From: Adiantum capillus-veneris
Lineage: Eukaryota > Streptophyta > Polypodiopsida > Polypodiales > Pteridaceae
Length of the DNA: 64,000 bases
NCBI GenBank assembly: GCA_014529385.2
Contig: CM043960.1
Coordinates: forward strand, 39,343,281-39,407,280
Reading direction: 5' to 3'
Positions 1 through 12,820 of this stretch are shown here, piece after piece. Within the stretch, counting starts at the first letter, position 1, and the number at the start of each line of letters is the position of its first letter. The position numbers and the translations under genes were made by a program. The notes beneath the pieces are model-generated. The model saw nothing but the letters and a program-made list of their open reading frames with translations. It was not told the DNA's origin and ran no database searches.

Positions 1-228
1 AACAAAGCGTGGACCCTGAAGCAGGTTGCCTCGTGGTCTGTTGCGGAATCGCCGAGAAAGCGAGTGAACCCGTAGTCGAAGAAATCCCAACGGCGTCGGA
101 GGTCAATGCTCGTCAGACCACGAGGGATAGCTGCAAGGGAAGATGTCTGAATCTGCAGAGGGGGCCGCAAGAAGGGCTGACCCTCTGTCACTAGGCGACT
201 CGTGGCAAAAGCGCTGCCAAGAGATCTC
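1..228. other. Left edge, no recognisable gene
   Basis: Nothing could be identified. On the minus strand the frame of the neighbouring ORF1 stays open for about 42 codons past its stop before a TGA at 103-105. No endonuclease start motif of a LINE ORF2 is visible before the window ends. Confidence 0.3.
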
Positions 229-1428
229 CTAGCCGCTGGCGAGGGACCAGTCTCTTGAGTCGATTGTGAAATTGGAGCAGGAGGGGGGGGAGAAGGAGCT
301 GGGGGGGTGGAGGGGAAGAGGAACGGGGTGGGGCGACAGAGGTAGAGGGGCGAGTTGGGGAGTGGATGGAAGCAGAGGGCGGGGGGAGGATGAGGAGGAG
401 GGGGGGAACTCTGAAGGGGGGGTGGCTGGCGAGGGTGAAGCGGAGGTGGAGGCTCGCGTAGGGGGCTCCTCCTGCTCAAGAGGACCAAAGCGGTTCCCCG
501 TGGGAACCCACTGTTGCTGAGTAGGCACCTGAGGGCCACTCTGAGTGCCAGGCTGTCGCTGTGGCCCCTGGCGTCGACGGCCACGGGCCTGCTGCCACCC
601 CTCTTTCTCTGGAGTCCCAGGCTCGGAGGGTGGCTTTGAATCTGTGCGGTGTGCCGCTGGTTGTGGTTGCGGCCTAGCCTTTGCAGGTTGGGGTTGAGGC
701 TGAGGTGCAGGTCGTGGCCTCCTCCGTGGACAGGCCTTCGCTAGGTGGCCCATCTGTCTGCAAATGAAGCACTGGTTCGGGAGGCACGAGTACTCCACAC
801 TTTGTCTAAACCAACCCCCACTCACCCGAGGCAAAAGGATGACCTTGGGGAGCGTGTGGGTATCTCTGACCAAAACTCGAACTGAGGGGATGCCAGCCGC
901 CTTGGCAGCTACTGATGCTGCCGTACGAGGTTTCTCTAGGACAGTCCCGATGGTGGAGCCAATCTTGGAAAGAAGTGGTAGGTACTCCCTCCGTAAACCC
1001 GAAAAGCAGACTGAGATGGGGATGTCTGCCTCCTCTACTAGCACATCCGAAGTTGGGTCAAAACCATGTCGCCACTGTCGAAAGTGGGCGCGTGATGCTT
1101 GGATGGCCAGTGGACTCATAGCTATGACCTTGGAAGCCATATCAGAGGTCTCGAACTCGATCTGGTAGTACCCCCGTTCGAGAATCTAGACATCCAAGAT
1201 CTTGCCCACCTCTGCGAGAAGGCGGGCTTGGAGAAGGTCTCGTAGCTCTCCTCTGCTAGGACGGATGCCGAGAATTTTGCAGATGAGCGAAGTCGCTTGC
1301 AAACGCTCTACCTTAGCGGCTAGGCTCGCTTGCTCTGTCGGCGATAGAGCAAGTCGAATGGTGGGCTCAACGGGGTCGGGCGAGGGGGCTTCTGGCGAGT
1401 CCCTCTGTGGTGAAGCTGGAGCCTCCAT
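229..1428 (-). pseudogene. Plant LINE ORF1-like protein (DUF4283 + CCHC zinc knuckle), one in-frame stop
   Basis: This is an RNA-binding ORF1-type protein of plant non-LTR retroelements. The N-terminal half has the DUF4283 pattern (GRGYYQIEF, WRHGFDP, GLRREYLPLL), followed by a zinc knuckle CFICRQMGHLAKAC (C-x2-C-x4-H-x4-C) and a long Pro/Ser/Gln-rich tail. Translation is interrupted by a TAG at 1186-1188; the same frame continues upstream to an ATG at 1428, so a single nonsense change breaks a protein of about 400 codons. Its ORF2 would lie left of the window. The gene starts only about 215 bases from a Met-tRNA-type primer site belonging to the neighbouring pararetrovirus remnant, so an alternative reading as the gag of an LTR element cannot be excluded. 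The DUF4283 fold argues for LINE ORF1. Confidence 0.75.
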
Positions 1429-1560
1429 CTGTGTCTACTGCTGTGTCGTAAGAAGAGGTCGACGGGCGGACGTTGCAATCAGGAGCAGGAGACACTGCCC
1501 CAAAAACGAAGCAATGCCGAGGAGGCCGAACTGTAGCGGATGACGAGGAGAAACCGAGGC

Positions 1561-1577
1561 GGGGGGGGGGGGGGGGG
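1561..1577. repeat. Poly-G run (17 G)
   Basis: An uninterrupted run of 17 G on the plus strand lies between the ORF1 gene and the primer site. It is a simple repeat that is likely prone to length error and capable of quadruplex stacking. Confidence 0.95.
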
Positions 1578-1642
1578 TAGGGGGTAGGGGAAGGCTGGCG
1601 GCAGCAGGAGGAGGGGGTGATATGTTCATAAATACATACACA

Positions 1643-1655
1643 GGCTCTGATACCA
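1643..1655 (-). other. Primer-binding site complementary to initiator tRNA-Met
   Basis: The minus strand reads TGGTATCAGAGCC, the classic primer site of plant reverse-transcribing elements that use initiator Met-tRNA. It directly follows the promoter and leader region of the pararetrovirus remnant. Confidence 0.85.
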
Positions 1656-2054
1656 GGATACACACATTGAATAGTTACAAGCGGAAGCTGTGTATTATGA
1701 AGTAAGAAGATTACAAGGGAGATACACTAAGTGTGTAGGGGATTGATATACAAGGCTAGGCTCGACTTTAGATGCTTTACTCGAGATGATTTACAATGAA
1801 GGAGTGCTCCCCTTATATAGAGAGGCGAGGTGCCTTTTGAAGGTAAGTAACTTGTCATGTGCACTAAGTTATTAGTAGAGAGGGAATCACTTTTCTAAAG
1901 TTACTTTACAAGTGGAGAGGGAATAAAGTGGCTTTAGCTTTTAGGTAGAATCTTCAGGGGCGCGCCACACTATAGATGTGATGCTCACGCTTTTTTCCAG
2001 TCACTATGTGCTGGCACAACCGTGGCATCTTTCATGACCTAAGTGATGATGTCA
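1656..2054 (-). promoter_or_regulatory. Intergenic promoter/leader region of the pararetrovirus remnant
   Basis: The minus strand carries a TATA box (CTATATAA, 1820 to 1813) followed by a GC-rich start region and a leader of about 150 bases down to the primer site. The arrangement resembles the 35S-type promoter of caulimovirids or the U3-R-U5 of an LTR. No coding frame of note is present. Confidence 0.5.
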
Positions 2055-2178
2055 CTCCACCCGGCCTGGGGAATGCGTCGACTTAAGATGTCAGCAAGGA
2101 CAATTTTGGAGCCTTTGACATGTTTGTACTTGTAGTCCCACTGATCAAGCCAGGAGGGCCATTGGGGCAGTCGTTCGT
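2055..2178 (-). pseudogene. RNase H C-terminal fragment of the pararetrovirus remnant
   Basis: A short minus-strand frame matches the end of a retroelement RNase H: an aromatic-rich strand, a basic loop and the terminal pattern VLADILSR, the counterpart of the usual VADALSR. It follows the protease with no reverse transcriptase between them, so about 1 kb of pol has been deleted. Only around 40 codons survive. Confidence 0.6.
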
Positions 2179-2898
2179 CTATGCTAGCATTTTGTGAAAG
2201 AATGTGCCTCTTGTATCCAGATAAGGATCTGCTTGTGTTAGGGTTGCAACTTCAGTTTGGGTGGCCGCTTGTGTTAGGTTAAACTCATTGAGATCTACAT
2301 TTGGCCATTTATGTGAAGGAATGGTATACTGAATTTGATGCAGGATAGGTGTATTATGCACCTTTTCCTTCCATCTGAATTTGAAACATTTGTTGTCGAA
2401 TGTGATAGGTTGTAATCTGTCCAGAAAATCATTGCCCATGATCATATTGTACCTTGGCTGAAAACAGAGATAGGCAAAGATAGGTATTCTGGCTTTTCCA
2501 AGCTGTAACCATAATTTGACCCGATTTTTTATCGGCTCTTTGATTTGTTAGCACAATCAATCAGAAATGGATCATCTAGTTTCTCCCAATAGCTTTCAGG
2601 AACAAACCTTCCGTTAAGGAGAGTCAAGCTGGCTCCTGTATCTAATATAGCATTGAGCGAATTTTGAAATTTTGTATTCAGAATTATAGTGATGGAGACT
2701 TCTTTTAGTGGTGAAAGATTGTTATCCCCATTTAGTGTTTCCTGAGTTTCTTCTTGCTGTGAGGAGATGAGTTCCTTTACCTGTTTGGCGATCCTTGTAA
2801 GGCTTTGATTATTATTGATAATCAACTTTATGTTGTGACATATGCCGGTTCGGATGTCATCGATGTCTTCTAGCAGTTTGTCAATTTTAGAGAACTAG
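2179..2898 (-). pseudogene. Caulimovirid-like aspartic protease, frameshifted
   Basis: The first part (2898 to 2529) has a charged, probably helical stretch and then the catalytic motif LDTGAS of a retropepsin. The second part (about 2520 to 2179) is in another frame and carries the flap/C-terminal signature MIMGNDFL, typical of the A3 peptidases of plant pararetroviruses. A stop (TAA near 2534) and a frame change separate them, so the protein cannot be made. The C-terminal part runs to a stop at 2179, where reverse transcriptase would be expected but is absent. Confidence 0.65.
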
Positions 2899-3448
2899 AC
2901 TCGGAAAGCGACCAAAGCTGATTACCCCGATGCACAATCCATACATTAGACTGAAGGATGGCATAGACACTGTTAGCTGAGATGGAGTCCAATATAGTAA
3001 TAGCCAGATTCCAATCAGAGAAGCGAGAGTCCACATCCAAAGGAGGAATGGGTGAATGAGTAGCAAGCATCCTTTGAATCTCCCGCCAAAGAGAGGAGAA
3101 TAGTGAACGCCCAACCGAAAGCGAGAGACGACATCAGCGAAAGAAAGAACATAACCCGAGTCATCAACCACATGATGCACTTGACAGATTCTTTTTGGGA
3201 AAGAAAATACGCTTGGCGAGGAGACCGTTGAACGAAAGTCGAAGCAAAAACCCTGCTGCAATGCAGACTCTCCAAGCGAAGAGAGTTACCTCCAGAGGAT
3301 TGTCGACCATCCCAAGCAAATGCGAAGTGACAACCTTCCAAGCAACAATTAGAGAAGAAGTAAATGGACATCCAGGAATGTGTCCTTCAAGCTTTTCAAA
3401 AATAAGTCTGTTTCCAACGACCAAAAGAAGGGGTGACAATGTGCGCAC
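2899..3448 (-). pseudogene. LINE-A ORF2 C-terminal region
   Basis: Overlapping short minus-strand frames between 3448 and 2870 continue ORF2 beyond the reverse transcriptase thumb, in the place of the zf-RVT region of plant L1 elements. Several frameshifts scatter the sequence over three frames and no zinc ligand set can be traced with confidence. Confidence 0.5.
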
Positions 3449-5263
3449 ACAAATGTGTGACCATGAGAGCCCATGGTTGCTGCTGCTCCACCAAAACTGG
3501 CAACAACATAGCTTTTCGAGCCAGAAGATGACGTCTCAAGTCCAAAATATTCAACCCTCCTAGCCGCTTGGTAGAACACAGCTTGTCCATAGATAGTAGC
3601 CGAAGGCCCCTCTTGCTAGACGAGGTCCGCCAAAACTGCTCTAAAATATTGGACATGAGGGACTGCAAGCGCAACTGAGGCCAGGATAACAAAGGCAAGT
3701 AAAACTTCACATAAGCCACAAGGATGCATTGGACAATCCTGAGACGCACATGAAGTGGCCACGTGGACAATTTCCAATAATTCAACTCAGAATGCACACG
3801 TTGGAGCACCCAATCCAGTTTCTGCATATCCGATACATTCGAACCCAATGGATAACCCAAATGGCGAACCAGAACATGTGGAGGGACAATCTCCCCAGGC
3901 CACAATATCTTATGCCAGTCACACTCTTTTAGAGGCAATAGCTTGGATTTGCAAAAATAAACTTTTGAGACCTGCTGCCAATCCAAACAAGTGAAGAGTA
4001 TGCATAATCTGTTGTACATCATCATAGTTATTACGAGGCATGAACAACGAGTCATCCGCATAAGCCTGACCAGCAAACTGTCGACCAGAAGGTAAAGTTA
4101 GGCCATGTAGCCTACCAGTGGAGGTCAAGGAATCCAAATACATAAACAAGGGATGAGTAGCGATCGCATAAAGCAAAGCACTCAGAGGACAGCCTTGCCT
4201 TACCGATTGTCCCAAAGGCCAAGATTCTGTGAAAAAACCATCCAGTAAGCCTGCAGAAGTACTGTATGCATACAAGAAAAGCACGACACGGGATAGCCTA
4301 GGCCCAAAGCCCAAACGTCTCATGGTATCCGCAATGTAATCCCAAAGAACAATATCAAATGCCTTTTCAATGTCGACCTGCATGATTAAGACATCCTGTC
4401 GAGTATATTTTTGCATATTCCATACCAATGATGACATTCGCGAGGTTATCATTAATTTGACGTCGCGGAATGAAGCCGTATTGAGATTGATGCTGCAAGC
4501 CTTCAATGTAGAAAGCACTTGAGTCGGTTAGCAAGCATTTATGGCATTAACTTATATACCACAGGTATAAGCGTAATAGGCTGCCACTGTGAGAATTCTT
4601 CACACAATGCATGCTTAGGTATTAGCTTGAGCAAACCTTCTTTCCAAGAGGAGGGCAATTCCTATCGTTCCCAGGATGTATTCATCATGAACAATAGAGG
4701 CAACTTCAAATAATCCCAGAAAGACAAGAAAAATTCCACAGAGAGACCATCCCAACCAGGAGCTCTCCATCGACCCAAATCAAGCAAGCTGGCATACAAT
4801 TCCGACTCAGTGAAAACAACTTCCAAGTCTTGGGCTTGCGGCATCGAAAGAATGGAAGTAACATGCGATAGAAACATGTGACGTGCTTGGCGAGCTTCTC
4901 TCGTGGGAGAAGAAGGGGCCTCAAAAATCTTGCCATAATGAGAGTGTAGGGCTAGTGCTAGCTCTCGGAAAGTGGAGGTCCACTCGCCTGACGTAATTTA
5001 ACTCTCCGTATAGGTTGAGATTGCCTCGAGTGATGCAAATGATGAACGAATTGTTTAGAAGCACATCCTTTATCTGCAAAAGCTTGTTGATGAGCTCGAG
5101 TCTGCCATTTGGTCAATTTCCTCTCATCATTGTGCCTTAATATAGCGCGAGTAGAAAACAACTTAGTCATTTGAGTGTCGGTAAGAGAAGAATGATTAGC
5201 CAAGTGCATTAATAGGCTACAAGCATCCTTTGCCTGGTTAACGTGTTCCCTTAATTGTGACAA
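3396..5263 (-). pseudogene. LINE-A ORF2 linker and reverse transcriptase
   Basis: 5263-4958 is the helical linker between endonuclease and RT. Then come GRWRAPGWDGLSVEF (RT block 1, 4877-4662), DIEKAFD, VRQGCPLSALLYAIA and the catalytic AYADDSLF (4518-3919). After a frame change follows the thumb with KRLGGLNILDLRRHLLARKA (4076-3396). The catalytic aspartates of the second motif are preserved, but at least three frame changes make it inactive. It would copy LINE RNA at a nicked chromosomal target. Confidence 0.85.
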
Positions 5264-5281
5264 ATAATCCCTGCCATAATC

Positions 5282-6173
5282 CTATATAACTGATTGAACA
5301 CGCATAACAAAACGGAACCAGGCTATGTCCATGTCAACATATATCTGGGAGAGCAAAGGCGGGATGATATTCACAATCATAGTGCGAAAAGGCTCATGCT
5401 TGAGATAAGCATTATTGATATGCAAAAGTCTCTTCTTGGGTAGGTGATCATTGACATCAAAAGAGCCAAAACGAAGTTTCAAGCATACGGGAAAATGATC
5501 CGAGAGACACATAGCATTATCAATCCTCATCTCGCATACAAAGTCATCATACTGCTGCATGTGAAAAAGATACCAGCGATTGAGCTGAGCGCGATACATA
5601 GATTGAGCATTGTGTTGAAAAGTGAATCCAGGATCAGTTGGATGCAAAAAGGGCCACAAATCAAGCCCATTACAGGTCGACATAAATTGGTCCCATGATT
5701 GTCGTTCCATATGAAGCATGTGAGAATGGACAGTAGTATTGTCCGCAAGGTTTGGTGCATTATTAAAATCCCCGCAGAGAAAGGCATTGGAACGCCAACA
5801 ATAAGAAGACATAGCACTCCACAACCGTGCCCTATCTGCAGAAGCTGTGTATGCATATAATCCTCCAAATTCGAGAACTTCCCCATTAACAATACATTGG
5901 ATGACCATCCATCTTCCAGTCGGGTCATTAAAAACCAAGGTCGGGAAGAGTTCATGTCGAACAAGCATAAGCACTTTAGGCCAGCTGATCCTGCATAAGC
6001 TATCCAGTAGCCCGCAAATTAAGAAGTCTGTCCTGCAAATTGATGCCGGTTATGCTCTTGAAGAACCACAATGTCTCTTTGCATGTATGTACATAGTGCC
6101 AGGTAAGCCGCCACTTGTCTTGATTACATAACCCACGCACATTATAGGAGATGCAATTCAAAGAACTATGCAT
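5282..6173 (-). pseudogene. LINE-A ORF2 endonuclease (EEP/APE-like)
   Basis: ORF2 begins at the ATG 6173-6171, immediately followed by the N-terminal signature CISYNVRGL. After a frame change near 6000-5975 the domain continues with the catalytic LCGDFNNAP and the terminal LSDHFPV, both typical of APE-like LINE endonucleases that nick the target DNA. The frame closes at 5282 upstream of the RT linker. Confidence 0.8.
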
Positions 6174-6228
6174 TCTATATGGTATATACAGTGGACGAGG
6201 AAACAGGAAAAGAAAGGGGGGAGAAAAC

Positions 6229-7532
6229 TCAAGTACCAGTGTCCATCGACACATCCTCCTCTGCTGTAGGTGCCGGAGAAGGTGGGTCATGACCTGGACC
6301 TGGAAAATTGAAAGTAAATGCACCTTGCGATGAAGAAGCTTCTCCGGTAACAACTTCCTTGTAAGAGCGAACCACCTTGTCCGAGGCTTCAGCCAAAGAA
6401 GTGTTGTCATTATAAGGGAGTTTTTTCTGAGCAACATTCTTCAAAGGAGGCACATAATTATGAGAAGATGCCGGAACACGAGCTGGAACAACTTTGGCAG
6501 GTTTCTTGGGCACTATCCAAGTTTGAGAGGTCGAAACCTGTTCTTTTCCTTTGTCTTTAATATTTGGAGAAGCAGAAAGTGCAGACAATTGTAATTGTTT
6601 CCCCTCGCCTTTAATCGCCCTAGCTGTGGAGGAGGAGGGTGAAACTCGTTTAGTTTGAACCTCAGTAGAAGATTTCGGAGGCGAGCGAGGTTGAGGAGCA
6701 GGGACAACTGAAGGAGGTGGTTACAGATTTGGTTCCGGACATTCGGACTGCATATGAACGAATTTGCCACATCGGAAGCAAGAATTTGCAAACTTGTCCC
6801 ATTTAAGCTTAAATGGGCGCTTTCCAACCACTGCATCGCCGAAATCGATCGAAATACCTGTTGGAGTGGGGATATCTGTGTGCCACAGAATACAAAAACG
6901 GTTTGTGTTTGCGTCCAGCTTAGGAGGGCAAATGACTTTGCCCATTTGAGCAGCTAACAAAGGAAGAAATTGATGCCAAGTGCGAGGAAAGTTGACCACC
7001 TCAACCCAGACGGGACACTTGTGACGAATGAGACTCTGATAGTCCTTGGTAAGAGCCCAGGGCAGCACATGAGTCATCTGCGTATTGAAGAAAAGAGGAG
7101 ACATTTCCAGAAGAGCATCCCGAGCATCCATGTCAGCCAGCAAGACTTCGTAGAACCCTCGCGCGCGAAAGTAAACCCCTCGGCCTGCTTGCCGTTTGAG
7201 TAGGAAATCAACCCATTGGCCTACATCCTGAGCCGTAGGCATTCTACCCAGGAAAAAAAGAATCACCGCGTTAAGTGCATATTGAGCAACAAGATCCATA
7301 AGCTCCTGTATAGGGATGCGCACTTCCATGACAGGAGCGGATCCTTCCCAGGCTTGACGTGCATCCTCGAAGTCCTCATGCAAACATTCTTTGATAAGAC
7401 TCAAAGCATCCATCTAGGGATGCGCACTTCCATGACAAGAGCGGATCCTTCCCAGGCTTGACGTGCATCCTCGAAGTCCTCATGCAAACATTCTTTGATT
7501 AGACTCAAAGCATCCATCTCCGAAGTTTCCAT
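6229..7532 (-). pseudogene. LINE-A ORF1 (DUF4283 + CCHC)
   Basis: The likely original start is the ATG at 7532-7530 (METSEMDAL). A 104-bp duplication moves the frame, and the intact DUF4283 frame reopens at 7413. It carries a DUF4283 fold and a zinc knuckle CFRCGKFVHMQSEC near 6740. A frame change then leads to a Lys/Ser/Pro-rich tail (6588-6229) that ends 55 bases before ORF2. The role is RNA binding and RNP assembly. Confidence 0.8.
7311..7518. repeat. 104-bp tandem duplication in LINE-A ORF1 start
   Basis: Copies 7311-7414 and 7415-7518 differ at only about two positions. Because 104 is not a multiple of three, the second copy shifts the ORF1 frame. The near-identity implies an event much younger than the decay of the element. 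Confidence 0.95.
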
Positions 7533-8376
<844 letters not shown>

Positions 8377-8377
8377 A

Positions 8378-8681
8378 TCGGCTCTATCCATGTCCTCCTC
8401 GTGTCCAGCTGGATCAGATCCTGACGAATGAGTCTATTAATCTCTACCCGCGTCAAAGACCTCAAGGGTGCCTGTAGAGAGTATTGAAAAGGAGGCATCC
8501 TGTCCATGGCGAAACCTTGTGTGTGAAACCATGATGCCATCTGTGCATACCAGCATGATGTGTCCCCATTAAGGGCTAATTGTCTGGAGGACTCTAGAGC
8601 CACCCTGCCATATCTGTCTCTGGTAGTATCCCACAGACTCTGTACAAAGGAGACTGATCTAGTAAGCGCCTCAATCTCCAT
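8378..8681 (-). pseudogene. LINE-B ORF2 C-terminal domain, cut by microsatellite
   Basis: IEALTRSVSF to RRTWIEPI matches the post-RT region of copies C and E. It then runs straight into CA/TA repeats, so the conserved cysteine/histidine finger and the 3' UTR are missing. Confidence 0.8.
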
Positions 8682-10455
8682 AGGGGGGGGCAGCTAATTC
8701 CGCTTGAATGATATCATGCGGTACGGGAGCCTTGGCTCTAATCAGCCGTGAGATCATAGATACTAGGGGCTTCTCCATATGCCTCCAACCCTCCTGGCCT
8801 ACAGAAGGTCCCCAAACCTGCACCCCATATAACATAGTAGAGGCAACCAAAGTATGAAAGAGCCATAACTTTGTCCTAGGTTCCTGGAACTGAACCTGCG
8901 AACACATCCTCTCCATTCCTCCCAGAGCCGCACCAGCTCTAGTTAGTCTAGTCTCTGTTGCTCTTCTCAAGGAAAATCTCGGCCCAGTAAAGACTACCCC
9001 CAGGTAAGTGTATGCAATTGTATACTCCACAATCTCCTGACCATATTTGAAAGTAGGTACTGATCTCCTGACCCATTGCGGTGTGGTGTTAAACACCATA
9101 ACCTTGGTTTTACCTAGGTATACACAGAATCCACCATCCTCTGTAAAACTGTGTAGTGCATCCAACTGTCGTTGCATACCTTCTGGCGAGTCAGATATCA
9201 GCACAATATCATCAGCATATAGCAACAATGGGATCCACGTCCTTGCCAGCTGTGCACCTCAGTCACCCTCTCTGTCGATGTAATCAAACACCTCATCAAC
9301 ATACATAACAAATAGAGTAAGAGACAATGGGCAGCCCTGTTTCACTCCAATAGTAGAGTGAACTAAATCAGATACCCCTTCCGGAGTGCGTACATGTCCC
9401 ATCATTGATCTGTACAAAGCCATAATCCCCCAAATCACCTCTATGGGCACCCCCATCTCCTGTAGTCTGCGCATCAATTGAGCTCTTGGTAGCATGTCAA
9501 ATGCTTTACGAAAATCCACAAAGCCACAATAGATCCGTCTGCCTCCTCAATGATGGCCCTGAGTGTCAGAATATGATCAAGAGTGGGGAAACCCCTCCTG
9601 AAGCCGGCCTGACCCTTTGCTCGTACACCCTCGCCCTGTGCGCAATTACTCAAGTGTTGCGCCAGGATAGATGCATACAACCGTGCCAATGTGTGTCCAA
9701 CCATAATAGTGCGGTAGCTCCGAGGCTCTGTAGGGTCACCAGCCTTGAAGATGGGCACAATATTAGACAACCTCCAAGTCTCAGGTAATCCCTCATACAT
9801 GGCACGATTGAACAACACTGCGAGAACCCCCATCAGCATATCCCCGGCATGTATAAAGTGCTCCGCTACTAGACCGTCATGATCATATGCCTTCCCGGTC
9901 TTCATCCTGTCGATGGCCCTTTGTACCATCTGAGGTGTAAAGAAAGTGCTCGTAGCTGGGCAAGGCTTGGTAGGGTATGGAAGGGGTTCTTGTCCAAGAA
10001 CCGTATATAATGATGTCGCATATTGGCCCCACACCTCAGGTGAAGTAATCACTGGGGGAGGGGAGTGCTGATGGAAGAGTCGCCATGCCTCTCCCGAGTC
10101 CCTACTCAAGAACATCTGATACAAGTCTCGCTCTATGTGAGCTAGGTAAGCTCGCTTCTTCCGTCGCACAAGGCGTCGGAAAGCAATCCGAGACTGTCTG
10201 TAAGTGATGACTCCTAAAAGAAGATCCCTCTGAAGCTGGGCTCTCATCTCTCTGCACTCCTCATCATACCAACTATTTTGGGGCATGCTGGAATGTCGTC
10301 TCTTGCCTGGCTGAGTGTGTGGGTATGCCACTGATGCAGCCCCATGCAGTGTCTCAGTCAGTAGAGTGGTGCACTCCTCCACTGAAATCCCTGTACCATT
10401 TGTGCCAGCTGTGCCTTCCAATAGACGGTCCCAGATCTCCTCTGAATAAACGAAA
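8671..10455 (-). pseudogene. LINE-B ORF2 reverse transcriptase
   Basis: The frame 10421-9474 holds the linker (NSWYDEECREMR) and RT blocks up to GQAGFRRGFPTLDHI. A small deletion shifts the frame before DFRKAFDMLPRAQL, GVKQGCPLSLTLFVMY follows, a TGA at 9259-9261 interrupts, and LLYADDIVLISDSPEG (YADD catalytic box) follows in 9228-8671. A run of G near 8680 shifts the frame again. Confidence 0.85.
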
Positions 10456-11310
10456 TCAGTCTCTGGTGTAAATGTATAGCGGGTGTGTGACCTGCCTCCT
10501 ATACTGAAATTTAACGGATAGTGTCAAGAGAGCATGATCTACTGCTATGCCCACTGGCCGGGCTCCCACTATGAAATCCTGAATGCGGGGGACAAAGCTC
10601 GGTTGTGTCATAACATAATCCACTGTACTGGCCCCATCTCTATGTGGAAAGCATGTGAAACCGGCTGCTCCAAGAAATTGCTGTAAGCCATGAAGTATGG
10701 CTAATCCATGTGTAGTCGTGATTTCCATGAGGTATCTCCCATACTCCGTTTTCCCTCTGTCATCTGAGCATCTGTCAAGTCCTAACTCACCCACATCCAA
10801 CTCTCTAAGCATCTCATCTGAAGTGTCGTAGAAGACTGTCTGCGAGTTGCCCGTTCGGGCATTGAAGTCCCCTAGGAGAATGATATCACCATCCCTAGAA
10901 AACTCCCAAATGTCATCATCTAGGATAGAGAAAGGCGACTGCCCTCTAGATGCGGCATACATTGATGTACTGGGAGGAAAGTAACATATGGCAATATATA
11001 GGAATCGACCTGTGTCAGGTCTAGGTCTCACCCACATATATCTAGCATGATCATCTCTTCGTACAATATGCAGTAATGGTTGTATTTCCTCTCTAAATAG
11101 CACTGCTACTCCTCCTGAACCTCTACTCCCATGCTCCGATCTCGCATTTGTCCTGTGAGCTGTTTCCCATCTGTATCCCACCACATGTGGCATTACCTTT
11201 CCAGGGGCTTGATGAGTCTCTAAGAAGAACACAATATCCTTGTCTTTGAAACTCTCCTCAAATGCACCCACGTCCAACCTCATAGACCCATTACAATTCC
11301 AGGTAGCCAT
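10456..11310 (-). pseudogene. LINE-B ORF2 endonuclease domain
   Basis: ORF2 starts at ATG 11310 with MATWNCNGSMRLD. The APE-like endonuclease has its catalytic glutamate in FFLETHQ, the motif LLGDFNARTGNS, and the terminal VDHALL. These residues are intact here, unlike in copy E. A one-base frame change near 10455 separates it from the rest of ORF2. Confidence 0.85.
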
Positions 11311-11345
11311 CTTTAGTGTGGTCCCATAGGTCTTGCACCGTCGTG

Positions 11346-11349
<4 letters not shown>

Positions 11350-11382
<33 letters not shown>
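11350..11382. repeat. (GA)n tract between LINE-D2 3' end and LINE-B 5' end
   Basis: About 16 GA units (CT in the LINE sense). On one side is the conserved LINE 3' end (ATATTAACGTCT on the plus strand), on the other the truncated 5' end of LINE-B. Confidence 0.95.
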
Positions 11383-12651
<1,269 letters not shown>

Positions 12652-12820
12652 GAAATGATATATTAACGTCTTCAAAAGGCCAAAATGACCTATGAGACCA
12701 TCAGATACAAAGTGGTGAATCTAATACAACGTCTGAAGTACAAGTACAAAAAAACTGAAAGTAAAAATGAAAACTGAAAATGAGTGTGAAATGTGAAATG
12801 TGAAAATGGAAAATAGGCCC

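Larger units (their letters stand above)
1643..2898 (-). mobile_element. Endogenous plant pararetrovirus (caulimovirid-like) remnant
   Basis: Read on the minus strand the order is aspartic protease, tail of RNase H, a non-coding region with a TATA box, then a Met-tRNA primer-binding site. In an LTR retrotransposon a primer site follows the 5' LTR and precedes gag; protease, then RNase H, then promoter, then primer site with no integrase is the order of a circular caulimovirid genome. The copy is defective: the protease frame is shifted near 2520, the whole reverse transcriptase is missing between protease and RNase H, and no movement or coat protein gene is seen. A rearranged gypsy element is the alternative. 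The right end abuts LINE-A at about 2898. Confidence 0.55.
2899..7532 (-). mobile_element. LINE-A: decayed plant L1-type non-LTR retrotransposon
   Basis: Minus-strand order is ORF1 (DUF4283 + CCHC), ORF2 endonuclease, linker, reverse transcriptase and C-terminal domain, which is the layout of plant L1 LINEs. Frames change at least six times. No poly-A tail is visible at its right-to-left end (about 2899), where it abuts the pararetrovirus remnant. A 104-bp tandem duplication disrupts the start of ORF1. Confidence 0.85.
8378..11349 (-). mobile_element. LINE-B: 5'-truncated copy of the GA/CT-bounded LINE family
   Basis: The copy starts on the minus strand directly after the (CT)n tract at 11382-11350, with sequence equal to the last few bases of ORF1 in copy E, then ORF2. 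Its 3' end is lost: the C-terminal coding stops at the CA/TA/GT microsatellite. It carries several frameshifts and a nonsense codon. Confidence 0.9.

Noticed and set aside
266-1168. Plus-strand frames opposite the DUF4283 gene
   Set aside because: Shadows of the minus gene, with no conserved motif.
1656-2054. Solo LTR of a gypsy or copia element
   Set aside because: No second copy, no clear TG...CA ends, and it follows RNase H directly without integrase; the pararetrovirus reading fits better, though not proven.
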